Part shown: one piece after another, positions 13,540 through 25,459 of the stretch
Layout: each line of letters begins with the position of its first letter
Position numbering within the stretch: position 1 is the first letter of the stretch
NCBI GenBank assembly: GCA_960531495.1
Contig: OY482865.1
Location: 9,528,587-9,592,586 of the forward strand
DNA: 64,000 nt
From: Zeus faber
Lineage: Eukaryota; Chordata; Actinopteri; Zeiformes; Zeidae
Reading direction: 5' to 3'
Notes under the pieces: generated by a model
Told to the model about the DNA's origin: nothing
Seen by the model: the letters and a program-made list of their open reading frames with translations, nothing else
The model's database searches: none
Position numbers and translations under genes: made by a program

Positions 13540-13806
13540 CGTTTCTTCCCACATGCCACCTCACTAGCTGATACTAACCTGCACATTCATTCACCACGGC
13601 ATTATTTTCACACCTCTTTTGATAGGCTGCTTCCCTATTGCATTGAGATCCTGTCGTATGCATTTTTCTTAAACGCTTACTTCTTTTTGCACTTGCATGC
13701 GTGTTCTGTACAGAACTGAGAGTCGCTGCCAAACAGGGACAGATCCCATATACTGTATGTGGAAGCTTGTGTGTGTAACATGACCAATAGAGCCGGATTC
13801 TGATTC
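13540..13806 (+). mobile_element. Probable LINE 3' end fragment
   Basis: The stretch ends in an ACCAATAGAGCCGGATTCTG tail with a partial TTCTGATTCT repeat, and contains TTTGCACTTGCATGCGTGTT and TGTTCTGTACAGAAC. Such sequence is typical of 3' ends of fish non-LTR elements (consensus AATAAA plus TTGATTCTG repeats). No reverse transcriptase coding is present here. Confidence 0.4.
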
Positions 13807-13809
13807 TAA

Positions 13810-14980
13810 TTAGTTCCCTGAAGTACTACTCCAGTAAGTGCTCATTGAGCTGCCTGTTTGGCGCCGTGTGTTAGATGTGTGCGTGCGTTAGAAGATAATT
13901 GTTTTTGAGTTGGTTGAGGATATAACCCTACAGCCTGCGTATCAGCATAGACATAAAAATGCTTTGTTAGGATTGGCCCTGTAATTCAAACTCTTTTAAC
14001 GTGTCTGTTTATTGCATTCTGTATGGATTAATTACGAACACAAAAAAAAAAGTGAAAAAAACAAAAACGGAAAATAGCACACGTGCAAAAAAACCCTGAA
14101 AATAGTAAGTATAAATACAGATTTTCAGTTACACTCGATAAAGTACCATTAGAGGTGGAAACATAGTTTTAATTAGTTAAGTGCCACCTCTGAATATAAT
14201 GAATTCTTGCGCAAATGTCGCGTGTCTGATCCTCCGCAGAGGCTCTCTGCAGCTACGGCTTACAGTTGAATGTAAAGCAGCCCAGATGTATCCGGAGGAC
14301 ATTCCAGTATTATCATGCACGTCACCCTCTGGGTCACCTCTGTGTCAGGGGACAATGGGATCAGAGCTCTGCACGAGCTGAAATCACATCAGCGGCACGG
14401 CATAGTCCTCATCTCATCCTCTGCCCCAATCTGCAGCTACACCTGATTTCACTAATACTACAGTGGCCCTTCTATTTTACATACTTATCTGCGCCTCCCC
14501 CCCTCGGCCTTCAGTTGATAAAACTGCTTTACACAGAAATCTGTATTTTGTTGAAAAACAATCCCATATTTGATATTCATGTCGTATCTATTGCCGATGG
14601 CCCATCATGAGAAATAGCCATTCAATGTATTTGCGTGATGCATGTGCTCATTGTCATGTTGTTTCCAGTGTAGGTGGCGGGGTCCCCCACAAGTGAACGG
14701 ATGCAAATATGAGGCACGGGCAAGAGCTGAATGGCAGCAACGATAAATTTGATAAACCAGCGTGGCCGGTTGTGGTCAGTAAACTGTTTATAAAGATGAA
14801 TTCTCAAAAAACAACCCTCAAATCAAAATATTGCACCAGCACCTCGAGTGACGTGACCTCAAGTAAAAAAAAACAAAACGAAATGAATCCGTCGGAAGCG
14901 AAGACTCGGGAACTGAAATACAAAGTTGAAGTTTCTAATGGAACGCTGGGATTTCAGCCTAATCCACCCAACACCCACAG
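13810..14980. other. Intergenic, no gene recognised
   Basis: AT-rich single-copy sequence between the LINE tail and the candidate element at 15 kb. It holds only short ORFs and A-rich tracts. Confidence 0.5.
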
Positions 14981-15420
14981 ATCTGATGGATAACCACTTT
15001 AATTCCATTCATCATTTTCATATTGATCGTTTCATATTGTTATTATTCAAAGCACTCAGAGGAGTAAAGAAGGGATGGAACACAGAGGGGCCAATTTACA
15101 GAAAGATTGCAAAGCTTTTGCTGCTGCTAAAGCGGCGCAAATAACAGAAAAAGCGAGCGTCTAATTCTCAAAGCACAGCTAACTGCTCTGCCACGCAAAT
15201 AGCGTCTCGGTGCGGCGAGGTGCTATTTGCTCGTATTTAAATTTGGTGTTATTCGTGCATTTGCCGCGAAATTTTCCCCTTTAAATGCAAATGAGCCTCG
15301 CTGCTGAAAACGTGCAATTCACAAACACCGCTCGCTAATAGCCACACGCAGTTGGAGTGAAATTATTACTGTCTGCAGAGACCTGGTGGTAACTGCGTTT
15401 GACAAAAAAATAATATAAAA
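14980..15420. promoter_or_regulatory. Candidate conserved non-coding element with clustered POU-octamer-like motifs
   Basis: This single-copy stretch, free of simple repeats, mixes AT-rich homeodomain-type cores (CTAATTC, TTTAAAT, AATTATTA) with five GCAAAT-type sites in about 160 bases. It has no ORF of note. Conservation cannot be tested here, so the call rests on appearance. Confidence 0.3.
15195..15230. promoter_or_regulatory. Hairpin made of octamer-like sites in a candidate enhancer
   Basis: GCAAATAGC pairs with GCTATTTGC, followed inward by a GT/GT wobble step and CTCG/CGAG, with a 6-base loop. Further GCAAAT-type sites flank it: GCAAATA at 15136, ATGCAAAT at 15285-15292, and a reverse one at 15256-15264. 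Confidence 0.4.
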
Positions 15421-15460
15421 TAGGCTGGGCAGGAGAGCTGGCTCCACTGAAGCGCATCTA

Positions 15461-15812
15461 TAAGGGGTGTCACGCCCTGACTTTCCTGGGATCTGTCAAT
15501 AATATTTTGACATTATTATTAAAATTCTTATTACTGTCACGGCGTCCTACAGCGATGCCTTAAACGGGGCATTCCGTGGTGGTTTTCAAAACGCAATCCA
15601 AAAGCAACTTGACGCTTTGAATCACTATTTGTATAAAAAAGGCTTTATAAACATCGAAAAAAACAGTTCTATTTTCCCTATTAAACTCAAAAGATATAAA
15701 AATAAAACAAAAAACTAAAAGTTATAGGGAATAGCGATAAAGTGGTCAAAACTGGCATGAACCACAGATGGCATCGAACCTCATAGTATAGGACCATGGA
15801 CAGCTCCACAGG
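15461..15812 (-). repeat. Dispersed repeat family R2, copy 1 (inverted)
   Basis: It starts with AAGGGGTGTCACGCCC at the outer end and ends near CCATGGACAGCTCCACAGG. Read on the minus strand it aligns along its length with 18224-18546 and 61666-62008: GAGGTTCGATGCCATCTGTG, CTATTCCCTATAACTTTTAG, a block around TTTGTATAAA, an ATT/ATA-rich patch, and GGGCGTGACACCCCTTATA. It is non-coding. Confidence 0.75.
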
Positions 15813-15829
15813 CCGCATTCCCGGTAGCA

Positions 15830-17190
15830 CCGGCCCACCGGAACTTTGCGGTAGAGCAAAATATATTAAATTAACCCTCTACTTATTACAAGTTCTACAT
15901 TGTAATAACTTATTAATTTAATTATTTAGTTTATTAATTAATTAATTAATTATTAAATTAAGATTCAGTGAGAACTATAATTGTTTCAATAAAAATGTTA
16001 ATCCACATTTTATTCATTTGATAAATGAACTGTCTGGGAAGAGTACGTTTTATTATAGATTTACTCAGACTATTAAAATGTTTTATAGTCACTGCACATA
16101 AACCTAAAAGTGCAATGTTAAATTTAATCTAAAAGCATAGCGTGTTTGGATCCGCACATCTCCACGGATCCACAATCAGAGGCTAAACAAGTGCAAATTG
16201 CCCTCGGCAGCAAAACTTTACGGGCGTGTTTGCGCAGCCATATCATCAGCGCAATATCTTTAGTGAATCGGACACTAAGACGGCGCAGAGACCAGGCGCA
16301 ATGCATTCTTTGTGAAGAGTCTTGTGAGGAGTCTTCAAACGCAAGCTCTATGGTCCAAAGGAAAATATAAATAAAAAATAGAAGACATACAATCAAACCG
16401 AATAACGTGCATATCGCACAACCCCGCTCTCCGGAACGGTCGGGCCGACATGGCCCGGCGTTCATTGAAATAATTGGAGTGAGACAGAGTTTCTGATCTA
16501 ATTTAGCCTGGGAGAGCTCTTGACCCTGGAGATGCAGCGAGGCTGCAAAGCTGCCCGGCTCCCGTGGAGACGGCCGGGTTGACTAGCGAGTGAGAGAGAG
16601 AGCCGGTCGGAGGGACCGCTGGGAAGGAATGAAACCGCACTCACTTTAGAAATAACAGGAGGACTCCCGAAAGCGAGTGGGAGATCGTGGTGAGCTCAGA
16701 GGGGGAATGAACGAAACGGGGGAAGAGAGCAGAAATAAAGGTTCTTGTTACCTCATGTGGCCCGTTGATTTATATCACTGCCACTCCTGCTGCTGACAAA
16801 GGCATTATGTGAAAATTTGCTTAATTTATAGCTTGCGGAAATTCTTTGGGAGCCCCATTTTCTTTTTTTACTCTTTTGCTCTGAATTCCGTTTAATGGAT
16901 GACATTCACACTACCTCATCTAAGTCTGTACCCATTCGATGGCGACTGCAGTTCCTGCAATGTCAAATCCACTTACTCAGGGTTACGAGTACTGTGTCCA
17001 TGTTACATAACTTAAAAGGATATTCCGGTTTCTCGGGAAATTCGCCCTAGTCCATTTTACCCCGATTGAGACGAGAAGTTCAGTACCAATTTGATCCTTG
17101 TGTGTCAAGAGCCGTGACATCGACTTCAAAGATGCATGATGTATTGCTTACATAACGCAGCTTTTGAATTGCTGGAAGGTGCAATATCCA
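15830..17190. other. Intergenic between the two inverted R2 copies
   Basis: TTAA-rich sequence at 15.9 kb, then single-copy DNA. The part at 16790-16910 (GAAAATTTGCTTAATTTATA) resembles conserved non-coding sequence. No coding signal. Confidence 0.4.
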
Positions 17191-17194
17191 TAAA

Positions 17195-17767
17195 AGGGGA
17201 GCTATTATGTTCCTTTTCACACAAGTTAATATAGGTCTCTGAGGTCCCCAAAACACATTTTTTAAGTTTTTTGCTGCATGCATTCTAGCCATTCGAACAT
17301 GCCATAGTGTGTTCGAACACGCTGTTTTTTGTGGGTGGAGCCACCAGCCCAGGGTGCATCCAGACTGGTACGCATCGTGACACCGCACACAGGGATGTTT
17401 CAATGTGAATATCAATAAATACATCTCCAATCCAAACACACTACCGCATACTTTTTCTTTTTGGTTTTTAGAAACACGCAGCAGAATCAGACTTACATTT
17501 TCGATCATCTGCAGTTTCTTCACAGACAGTTAGTGTTAATTCCTCTCTCTTTGAAAAGATTTGTTTGTCTGCTGTGTTGTGACGCCCTGTGACGTACAAA
17601 GGGATCAAAAATCCGAAAGGGGTGTTTTCTGTTTCCTGACGAAAGTTGCCCACAAAACACTGACCGGGTTGTCTTATCTCACAGTTTGTGTTTTTGTAGG
17701 CCCATTCGAGATGCAAAAATGAATGTGCACAAGCACTGAAAAAGTGAGTCTTTAATAAGAGGTCCCT
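17195..17767. mobile_element. Degenerate TIR element (hAT-like MITE)
   Basis: The ends AGGGGAGCTATTATG (left) and AATAAGAGGTCCCT (right) are imperfect inverted repeats of the AGGGGACCTATTATG type seen in fish MITEs. The element is about 570 bp with no transposase. It lies between copies 1 and 2 of repeat family R2. Target-site duplications are not clear. Confidence 0.45.
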
Positions 17768-17797
17768 TATGAGTAACCCTAACCCTAACCCAAACCT
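17768..17797 (+). repeat. Short interstitial telomere-like repeat
   Basis: Three CCCTAA-type units (TAACCCTAACCCTAACCC) lie directly against the right end of the TIR element. It is too short to mean a fused telomere. Confidence 0.6.
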
Positions 17798-17875
17798 GTT
17801 ATGGTAAGGCCAGGCTACTTGATTCCCCCTGCAGCCATGCATTGAGCCGGTCGTCATCTCTGCTCTGGACATACT

Positions 17876-17925
17876 GGGATGGAATTGGTATTGACCTTCT
17901 CCTCCGAATCTGTGTAAGATACAGA
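17876..17925 (+). repeat. Repeat family R3, copy 2
   Basis: This shares the 24 identical bases with 1663-1686 and lies just upstream of repeat R2 copy 2. The family was not recognised. Confidence 0.55.
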
Positions 17926-18223
17926 CGGTTCCACAACCAGGGCTATTTGTCCCGGAACATGATCTGGGACCTCCCAGATTGGGTCCGGCACCTCCTCAGA
18001 AGATGCAGCAATATTTTTCTATCGATGAGCTGCACATCGCATTGTTTTTTTTATGTTATTGTTGTTTCGTTTCAGCACAGCAGCACCTAGGTGTCGTCTG
18101 TGCGCCAGGCACTTTGGTTTCCATTGGGGTCTCCCCGCCGGGGGGCCAAACAATTTTCCATTATTATCGATTCCCAATGACAGGTATCTGCTGGCGCAGC
18201 CATCACACCATTCCGCTCCGCGA

Positions 18224-18546
18224 TGCTGTCCATGGTCCGATGAGGTTCGATGCCATCTGTGGTTCAATGCCAATTTAGACCGCTTAATCTCTATTCCCTA
18301 TAACTTTTAATTGTTTTTCAATATCTTTTGAGTTTAATAGGAATCATGAAACTGTTTTTGTCAATGTTTGTAACCTCTTTTTTGTACAATAATTCAAAGT
18401 GTCAAGTTTTTTTAAAACAACCACGGAGTGCCACATTTAAGTCATCACTACCTTAAGATGCCATGGCAGTAATAATAATTATGATAATAATAACGTCAAA
18501 ATACGATTGACAGATCACTGGAAAGTCTGGGCGTGACACCCCTTAT
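18224..18546 (+). repeat. Dispersed repeat family R2, copy 2
   Basis: It begins GCTGTCCATGGTCCGATGAG and ends GGAAAGTCTGGGCGTGACAC plus CCCTTATA. It is in inverted orientation relative to copy 1, with the GGGGTGTCACGCCC ends facing outward, so 15461-18546 could be one 3.1-kb element with long terminal inverted repeats or two separate insertions. Confidence 0.75.
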
Positions 18547-18884
18547 AAATGACAGATTTACAAATCAAGCACAGTCCACAACCAACATCATCTAGCTCTC
18601 CAAAAAGGAATGACGAGCATGAAACTGAAAGCACAAATTTTAGGGATTCCCTTTAGGATAGGAAGACGAAAGTTGCGGTGTCATATCTGATGCTGCCTCC
18701 ATCTTTAGTGTTTAAGCTCTTCCCGTTAAAAACTGATAGAGTGCTCTATCTCCCTGATAATAACACTGTCTCGTCTTCCCCTATTATTGTCAAGGGTGTT
18801 TTTCCGTGCTTTGCTGCATATGGGATCGTAATGTCGTTACTGTAATGTTGCAATGAAAACCATGAGTCTTCCACAGAGAAGTAG

Positions 18885-19675
18885 GTCTCTCTCGCTGGAG
18901 TTGTATGTTCCTGCAATAGAGGAGGCTGCAGTTGCGGGATCGCAGTCCTCGGACCTCATTTCTAGGATCCTAGTTTTTCGTGAAAGCGGTGAGGACTCAT
19001 GGACAAGATGGACGACACCCCCTAACCCTATCATAACCCTCTCTCAACTTATACCTGAACTTAACCATCTCTAACATTATGCCTCAACTTAACCATCTCT
19101 AACATTATACCCAAACTTAACCATCTCTAACCTTATACCTAAACTTAACCATCTCTAACAATATACCTAAACTTAACAATATTCAACCTTATACCTAAAC
19201 TTAACCATCTCGAACCTTATACCTAAACATAACCATCTCTAACAATATACCTAAACTTAACCATATTTAACCTTATACCTAAACTTAACCATCTCTAACC
19301 TTATACCTAAACTTAACCATCTCTAACATTATGCCTGAACCTATCCATCCCTAACATTATAACTAAACTTAACTATCTCGAACTTTATACTTGAACTGAA
19401 CCATCTCTAACTTTATACCTGAACTTACCCATCTCTCACCTTATACCTAAACTTAACCATCTCTAATGTTGTACCTAAGTTTAACCATATCTATCTAACC
19501 TTATACCTAAAATTATAAGTCGCTAGACAGGAAGTAGTATTTGGGTGGAATAAACCTTTAACACGATAATTCACTTGGTGACGCTGTCGTCCTCGGGTCC
19601 TAGAGGACTGTGGTCCTGAAACTGCCGCCCATTCTATCGCAGGCACGTACAATTGGGCCGAGAGGCGCCAACACT
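18885..19675. mobile_element. TIR element with internal minisatellite
   Basis: The left arm carries TTGTATGTTCCTGCAATAGA, GGCTGCAGTT and CGCAGTCCTC. The right arm, read on the minus strand, has ATTGTACGTGCCTGCGATAG, GGCGGCAGTT and CACAGTCCTC. About 70 bases match imperfectly in inverted orientation and bracket the 28-bp array. The true ends may lie further out. Confidence 0.5.
19041..19512 (+). repeat. 28-bp minisatellite, about 17 units
   Basis: The unit begins TTAACCATCTCTAACCTTAT and has period 28. The units diverge by a few bases each (ACATT or ACCTT, CTGAA or CTAAA). It sits between inverted repeats at 18890-18965 and 19605-19670, so it is probably the interior of a TIR element. The regular period and divergent units without spacers exclude a CRISPR-like array. 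Confidence 0.85.
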
Positions 19676-19739
19676 CGTCAGCGCGGCTCATCTGCTGAGT
19701 CGGCCAGTCGACCTTTCGCCGAAACCTCCATTCCATTGT

Positions 19740-21950
19740 ACTTCCAGGTATTCCGTTGTCTAGCTATTCAGGATTAACACAATTCACCCACAGCGCTCTC
19801 TCGCACCGTCATTTGTAATTTCAACTCGGAACCTTGAGCAAAGAGCGGTTATTTATAAAGCACATCAAATGCTCTATCTGTCAAATAATAATTGGCCATA
19901 ACCTGACATTTTGCCTGTGCCTCCTGCACTTGGAGAATTATCGAATGCAATCCCTAGAGTCATAACTCCCCCAAATCAGCTTGGCGAAGCATCTTGTATG
20001 ATGAAATGTACAACGTCGGTATGTTCATCGCTTTGCACGGCTGCATTTGCACTACTTAGCTGTGACCTTTCCTCCAAAGCACCTACCTCATTGTCGTTTA
20101 CGTGTGTTTTCACTTGCCTTTTTTGTCTGGGACAGAATAAATTGCTGCAGTGGGGGAAACAATTTGCCTTCCGTCTTCCTCATTAACAATACAACGATGA
20201 AAGCTGGTATGTATTGTCCCAATTTCTTTGCGAGCACCATGCCCGGACCCAAGAGGCCGGGGAAACAAACGGAGAAGAGAGAGCAAAGGGAGAGGGAGAA
20301 GGAAGAAGAAGGGGGGAGGGTGGGAAAGAGGGAACATCCTTGTGATCTTTCTGGAGCTGGTCTCCCAGGACAATCACAGTTCTCAGCGTCTTTGTTTCAC
20401 CGTGGCGACCGTCGCCCTCCCGCCTTCGGAGAGTCATGAAGACCATTTAGACCGGATTGTTTCCTCCACAGCGGCGGGAAAGAAAATGTATAATTGATAG
20501 GCTTTGCATTTCTTGGAGCGATGTGGCTCCATGTGGCTTGAGGCGGAGAAGCAGTGAGAAGCACAATATCGGGGTTACAAAGGGAAAACTCGGAATGGTC
20601 ACGGTTGTTCTCTCAATACGGGATCAATTTAAGAGATTCCGGTCACGTAGGCGGACGCCCACGAGGACCAGAGTTTTCCTTTAAGTGCATCTCGGAAACA
20701 CCACGGAAACACGTGACCTCAGCTCCAGCTGCTTCAATCGTGTCGCTCCTTGGAAATCCATTCCGGGAGAAACACATCCACATCAAACGACTTCCTCAAG
20801 CCAAAAGCCTGAGTTTATTGCTCTACATCATGAATGTTTTATATTTATTGACCAAGATCAGAATATTGCCATGAAAAACTTACGTCCTTTGAGAAACCAG
20901 CATTGCAGTATAATAACAATCTGTCCACGCCACACAAAGAGAGAGAGAGCTGTATGAGTCCTCCGTCCCCCAAAAAATCTCGATTCAAGGATTTAAAACG
21001 CTCACCTAAGCATTTCAGGCCGTGAGGCAGTGATAATTTCTCACCAAACTTGATCAAAAGCCACAGAAAAACATTAGGAGCAGGCAGCGTTATTGAGCTT
21101 CTTCATGATATTCAGACACAACACGGTATGGACGCTCATGGGTTCCTGACCCATGCAAATGCCAAAGTTGAGGTGCTGACGTCTGCGTTTTCAAGACGCT
21201 CCGTTTTACTTCCACCGCATCGAATAGACAGAAAACAGAGTTTTTAAAAATTTCCACCATTGGTTTAGCTGTTTCCCCCAAAGCTTTGTTTTCAGTGACC
21301 TAAAACGCCATTTTCATGCGGGACGGGAGGCCAAAACGCAGAGAAAATACTACGTTTCCAAAAATATCCGCATACGTGCGCACAGGGCCTCAGATGCTGA
21401 AGAACCAAAATGGCTGTAATGGCTCTGGGGTAAGGATATACACGAGGGAAAGGACTGCATTCTTCTTGTAAGTATGAATTTGGGAAAATAATTACCATAT
21501 ATACACATCACTGTTGGCTCAAATACAAAATAATATACTCAGGGATGATGCAAATGTTGTTTCAGTAATTGACGCACAGCGGCTGCTGATTGGTTTTGCG
21601 GCTGCGGCCTGCACACATTGAATGTGTCGGAAATAAAAATATTAAAATACACACATAATGAAAACTTTAGTGAGAGTGGCTTCTCACCTAGGCTTTCTTC
21701 CAAGATGCCATTAAAAAAAATAATCAACACATTTGGATGTTGGTTTAGCTTTTCTGCTCGTTTGCCCGTGGGTGTTTTAAATCCTGGCGGAGAAACGGAA
21801 ATCTTGATCATTATGTTTTTTTGGGTGCTGTGCAGAAAATGATATGTTTGCTACAGCAGGATATCTCTATAATTAGGACAAAATGATGGATCGTCCTTTG
21901 CTTGGGCAAACAGAAACAAATTAAAATGATTATAAAGTCGTGCTCATCTC
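19740..21950. other. Intergenic, no gene recognised
   Basis: Single-copy sequence with repeat R4 copy 2 and a purine-rich tract (20260-20335). The ORFs reading through the tract are Arg/Lys-rich artefacts. Confidence 0.5.
20608..20644 (+). repeat. Short repeat R4, copy 2
   Basis: This is the partner of 8120-8156, in the same orientation and about 12.5 kb away (TTCTCTCAATACGGGATCAA). Confidence 0.5.
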
Positions 21951-21955
21951 TTATT

Positions 21956-22235
21956 AAAGAGGCACGATGTAACTTTCGGTTTCTGAGTGCAATTGCACTT
22001 TCACACAACTGCCGTAAAACTGGGACCGCCGTCCGCAAACAATTTAGTTTACCGGACAAATTTTCAACCTTACTGGTCACGTCTCAATTACAGTCCGGGT
22101 AGTATCGGGGTTTTTTTCACATACATTTTACCAGGAAAAAAACCCCGCAAACATCAAGCCAGTGACGTAGTGCCGTAAAGCGTAACGCACTATTCCCGCG
22201 GTTTCGAACCCGAACACAGAAGTTACATAATGCAA
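21956..22235. mobile_element. Probable MITE with GTAACTT-type inverted ends
   Basis: The left end AAAGAGGCACGATGTAACTT and the right AAGTTACATAATGC are inverted relatives (GCAC/TNATGTAACTT). The 280-bp interior is CpG-containing and non-coding. Confidence 0.4.
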
Positions 22236-22817
22236 GAACAGGCGTTCGGGGCGGGTGGGTGGGAATGAAATCGGTGCCATATGACAAGTCAGTGTGCCAT
22301 CAAAATGATTTTGAGGCTGTAATTTTAAGATGAAGAGTTACCTTTGCGCTTTAATCTTTGAATCCAGCCGACCAAGGATTCCATAATTTAACTTCAAAAG
22401 TGGACTTTTTTCTTGTAACATTTAATGTGAGCGATGACTCACATTCCATGGAAATAAAACTAATTGGAGAGGAGGTAAGGATTCACCTCTTTCACTTGTT
22501 ACTCATGAAAAGTGGAGATGAATAAACAGAACTAATGGACTTGAGTGGAGCGAGTGACAAGACGATGCGTCATCTCTGCGATCGTCCATCAACATTAAAT
22601 TCGATACCGTGGGACAAATTATGATGGACGAGCGGGACGCGGTCACTCCATCACATTTCAACAGGATTTTCAGCAAACAAGGGAATCGATTCTCAACTTC
22701 TTTTTTCTTGTACTTTGACAGAGGTGAAGAAAAGTTCCATTATCCAAAATTTCAATTTGACGCTTCATTCGCTGCACCACCACCACCACATGCCACCACA
22801 TCTGTTCCTAGTCATGG

Positions 22818-22865
22818 GATCAGATCAGATCAGATCAGATCAGATCAGATCAGATCAGATCAGAT
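22818..22865 (+). repeat. (GATCA)n pentameric microsatellite
   Basis: About nine and a half pure units, each with a GATC site. Confidence 0.95.
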
Positions 22866-23370
22866 ACGATTAGACAGGATATGATACAACCATTTTGACC
22901 AGGTGTTACAGCAGCAGAAGTGAACAGCACAGGGCAAGTCCATATAAAAACAAAAACAAAAATCATATAATCCACTCTTTCCTTGTGCTCCAGCCTCATC
23001 ATCCGGTCATGAGTATAAGTCGGGTAAATTCCAAATCAACAAACCTACAGTTATTACCTCTCTACTTATTTTTAAGGTAGAAACACAAACAGTGAGATCG
23101 TCTGTGTTGGGTGGATTACACTGCGAGTCCCAAACCTCCATCGGAAATAGCAACGTCTTCTTTCTCCAACATCCGGGTTTACCCTCGTCCTCACTGTAAG
23201 ACGTTTCTTTTCCCCAGAGTGTGTCCTCTTCTGACCCTCTAGGGGGTGGGGATATTTTTTCGTCCGAGGGTGCTGCTCTCACAGCCGGCGGCGCTTTAAA
23301 CAAATTCAGACCCCGCGGACCCCGCCACCAGCAAACGCAAGCGGCACGTAGAGGAGCGCCTGACATAACG

Positions 23371-23443
23371 CAGATGCATTGAACGGCCGTTTCTTATGGA
23401 GCACTGGTGAAATGAAGTACCAAATATGGGATTTTCTTTTTTT
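23371..23443 (+). repeat. Repeat R5, copy 1
   Basis: GAACGGCCGTTTCTTATGGA and ATATGGGATTTT are shared with 45388-45452, in the same order and with similar spacing. Both copies run into T-rich tracts, as retroposon or MITE ends often do. Confidence 0.45.
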
Positions 23444-23711
23444 TCTTTTTAAAGAAAAAGAATCTCACGGAATACCACCGTAAGTCTGCCTCCCGCCCCC
23501 TGCGCGGGCGCGCCCGTGCAGGGGCCGGACACGGTCCTTCCCGCCCACCGGCCCCGGTGCCGCTTCCTCGCTGCACTTCCCCTCCCTTCCCTTCTAATAT
23601 CATCATCAGCGGCAGAAAGCGGGCGAGCACTCGCTAGACCGAGCCTTTGTGAGCGTGACAGGCCTGACTCACGAGAATGAGATGTTTCCAAAAATAAGGG
23701 AGGAAGGGAGG

Positions 23712-23753
<42 letters not shown>

Positions 23754-25459
23754 TAATGTGCTGAAAAGGCTGGAACACAAGGAACGAGTGGATTCAAATC
23801 CATCCACCCTCCCACCCACCCTCCTCCTCCCCCACCACCGCCACCGCCACCACTCCACTACCAAAAGCCCCTGGATTCACCACAAAGCACGGCGAATTAG
23901 CGGGAGCAAAGCGCATGTATAAATATCCCGAAACGCTTTCCCCGATCAAAAAAAGAACAAAAAACCAAGACCAAAACAACCCAAATAACATAAATGTTGT
24001 TAATAATATCCATGTCGGTACAACAAAATCAATAGGGCACACCGATGTGTCGCCCTCGCCCCCCCCCCCCCCCCCCCCCCCATCAAAAAGAGGCATCGGT
24101 TCTCTGTAAACATCCCCATCATATTTGTTTTTAATATATATTTTGCAAGTTAGGAGCGCCGGCTTTAAAAAAACAAGATTAAGATAAACCGAGGAGCAAT
24201 GCAAATAAATAAATAAATAAATGAAGCGAATCTCTCAGTTCACTCCGGGTTTGCGTGCGAACAAACATAGCGGCTCCACATCATCCCCCCTCCCCGCCCC
24301 TTTCCGTCTCTTTAATATTTATTTCACCTCGCTCCCGCCCTCCTGAGGAAGACGCTGCCTTGCTTTGAGCGGACATGAGGGGTGGGTTACATGTGTTTGA
24401 ATGCAGGTAAAGATGATAAATCCCGGGATGTTGTGTTTGCGCTTTTAACTCGACAGCTTTGCTCCGGAGCCGCGATCCCGGAGTCACGGGTGAGCGGGCG
24501 GGTTTGTCTAAAAGCGGCCCCCCATAAGCCAGATAGCAGCGGCTCCTGAATATTTAAGTCGGCTAAGACGGAAACATGTTTGCGGTGCTTGCTCGTTTTC
24601 CCCCCGCTAGCTCCGTCTAATTGGAGTGCATTACAAGAATAAAGTGGGATAACCAGCTCGCCGGCTAAGAAGCGTCTCCCGGTGTGACAGGCCACCGCAA
24701 TAATCGCGTGGCCCAATTCAATTTTCATGTGACCTAAATATTCCTAGTTATTTCTGCTGACTAGGTACATATTTCAGATCGCTTCATTTCAAACTTGCGT
24801 GTGTGTGTGTGTGTGTGTGTGTGCGTGCGTGCGTGTGTGTGTATGTGTGTGCGCGCGCTACAGCCGTATGCGCCTGGCGGATAAGATGATTATCTCCGCA
24901 CACTGGCAGAGGGACACCGACGCGAGGGACATCTCCCCGTCTCGGGATTGGTCGATCTTTGTCGATCGGAGGTGGCAACAAAAGCAACCCGAAAATCGCG
25001 CCCATTATCAAGCAGATGAAGCTGACGGAGACGACGACGCCGATAATTTGTCATCGGGTGCATTGATCCCCCGTCAGGATTTGAACGGCAGGCCGGGTAT
25101 CAAGGGACCCTTTAATCTAGCATGAAAGACACGGGTAATCCTTGTTGGAGGATTATTCCCTGCAAACTCTCTCTCTCTCTCTCTCCTCTCTCTTTCTCCT
25201 TTTACATATTCCAACTTTGGTGCATACATATGTGCTTAAATGCTGTAACGGGGCCCGATCCACCAATCATGATCCATCTTAGTCTTTCCTGAGCGCGGTG
25301 CATCTTAACTCCTGACTCCCGCCGGGTTTAATACGGGCAGAAAGATGGCACTTATGCGGGCTTACAACTTGACCCGGACCCTGCAAAAAGCGGTAACATC
25401 AACCTCTCCACGTTACACGTGACACGCCCCACGTGCACTCGCACCTCATGGCACGTTAA

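Larger units (their letters stand above)
22240..25450. other. Intergenic, no gene recognised
   Basis: It holds a pentameric repeat (22818-22865), repeat R5 copy 1, an AG tract (23713-23750), a poly-C run (24059-24081), a GT repeat (24798-24850) and a CT tract (25168-25198). The 24380-24790 part looks like single-copy conserved-type DNA with homeodomain-type cores. Confidence 0.4.

Noticed and set aside
17768..17797. Internal telomere or chromosome fusion point
   Set aside because: Only three units, attached to a MITE end; far too short for a fusion relic.
19041..19512. CRISPR-like array
   Set aside because: The units are contiguous 28-bp tandem repeats without unique spacers, in a vertebrate genome; it is a minisatellite.
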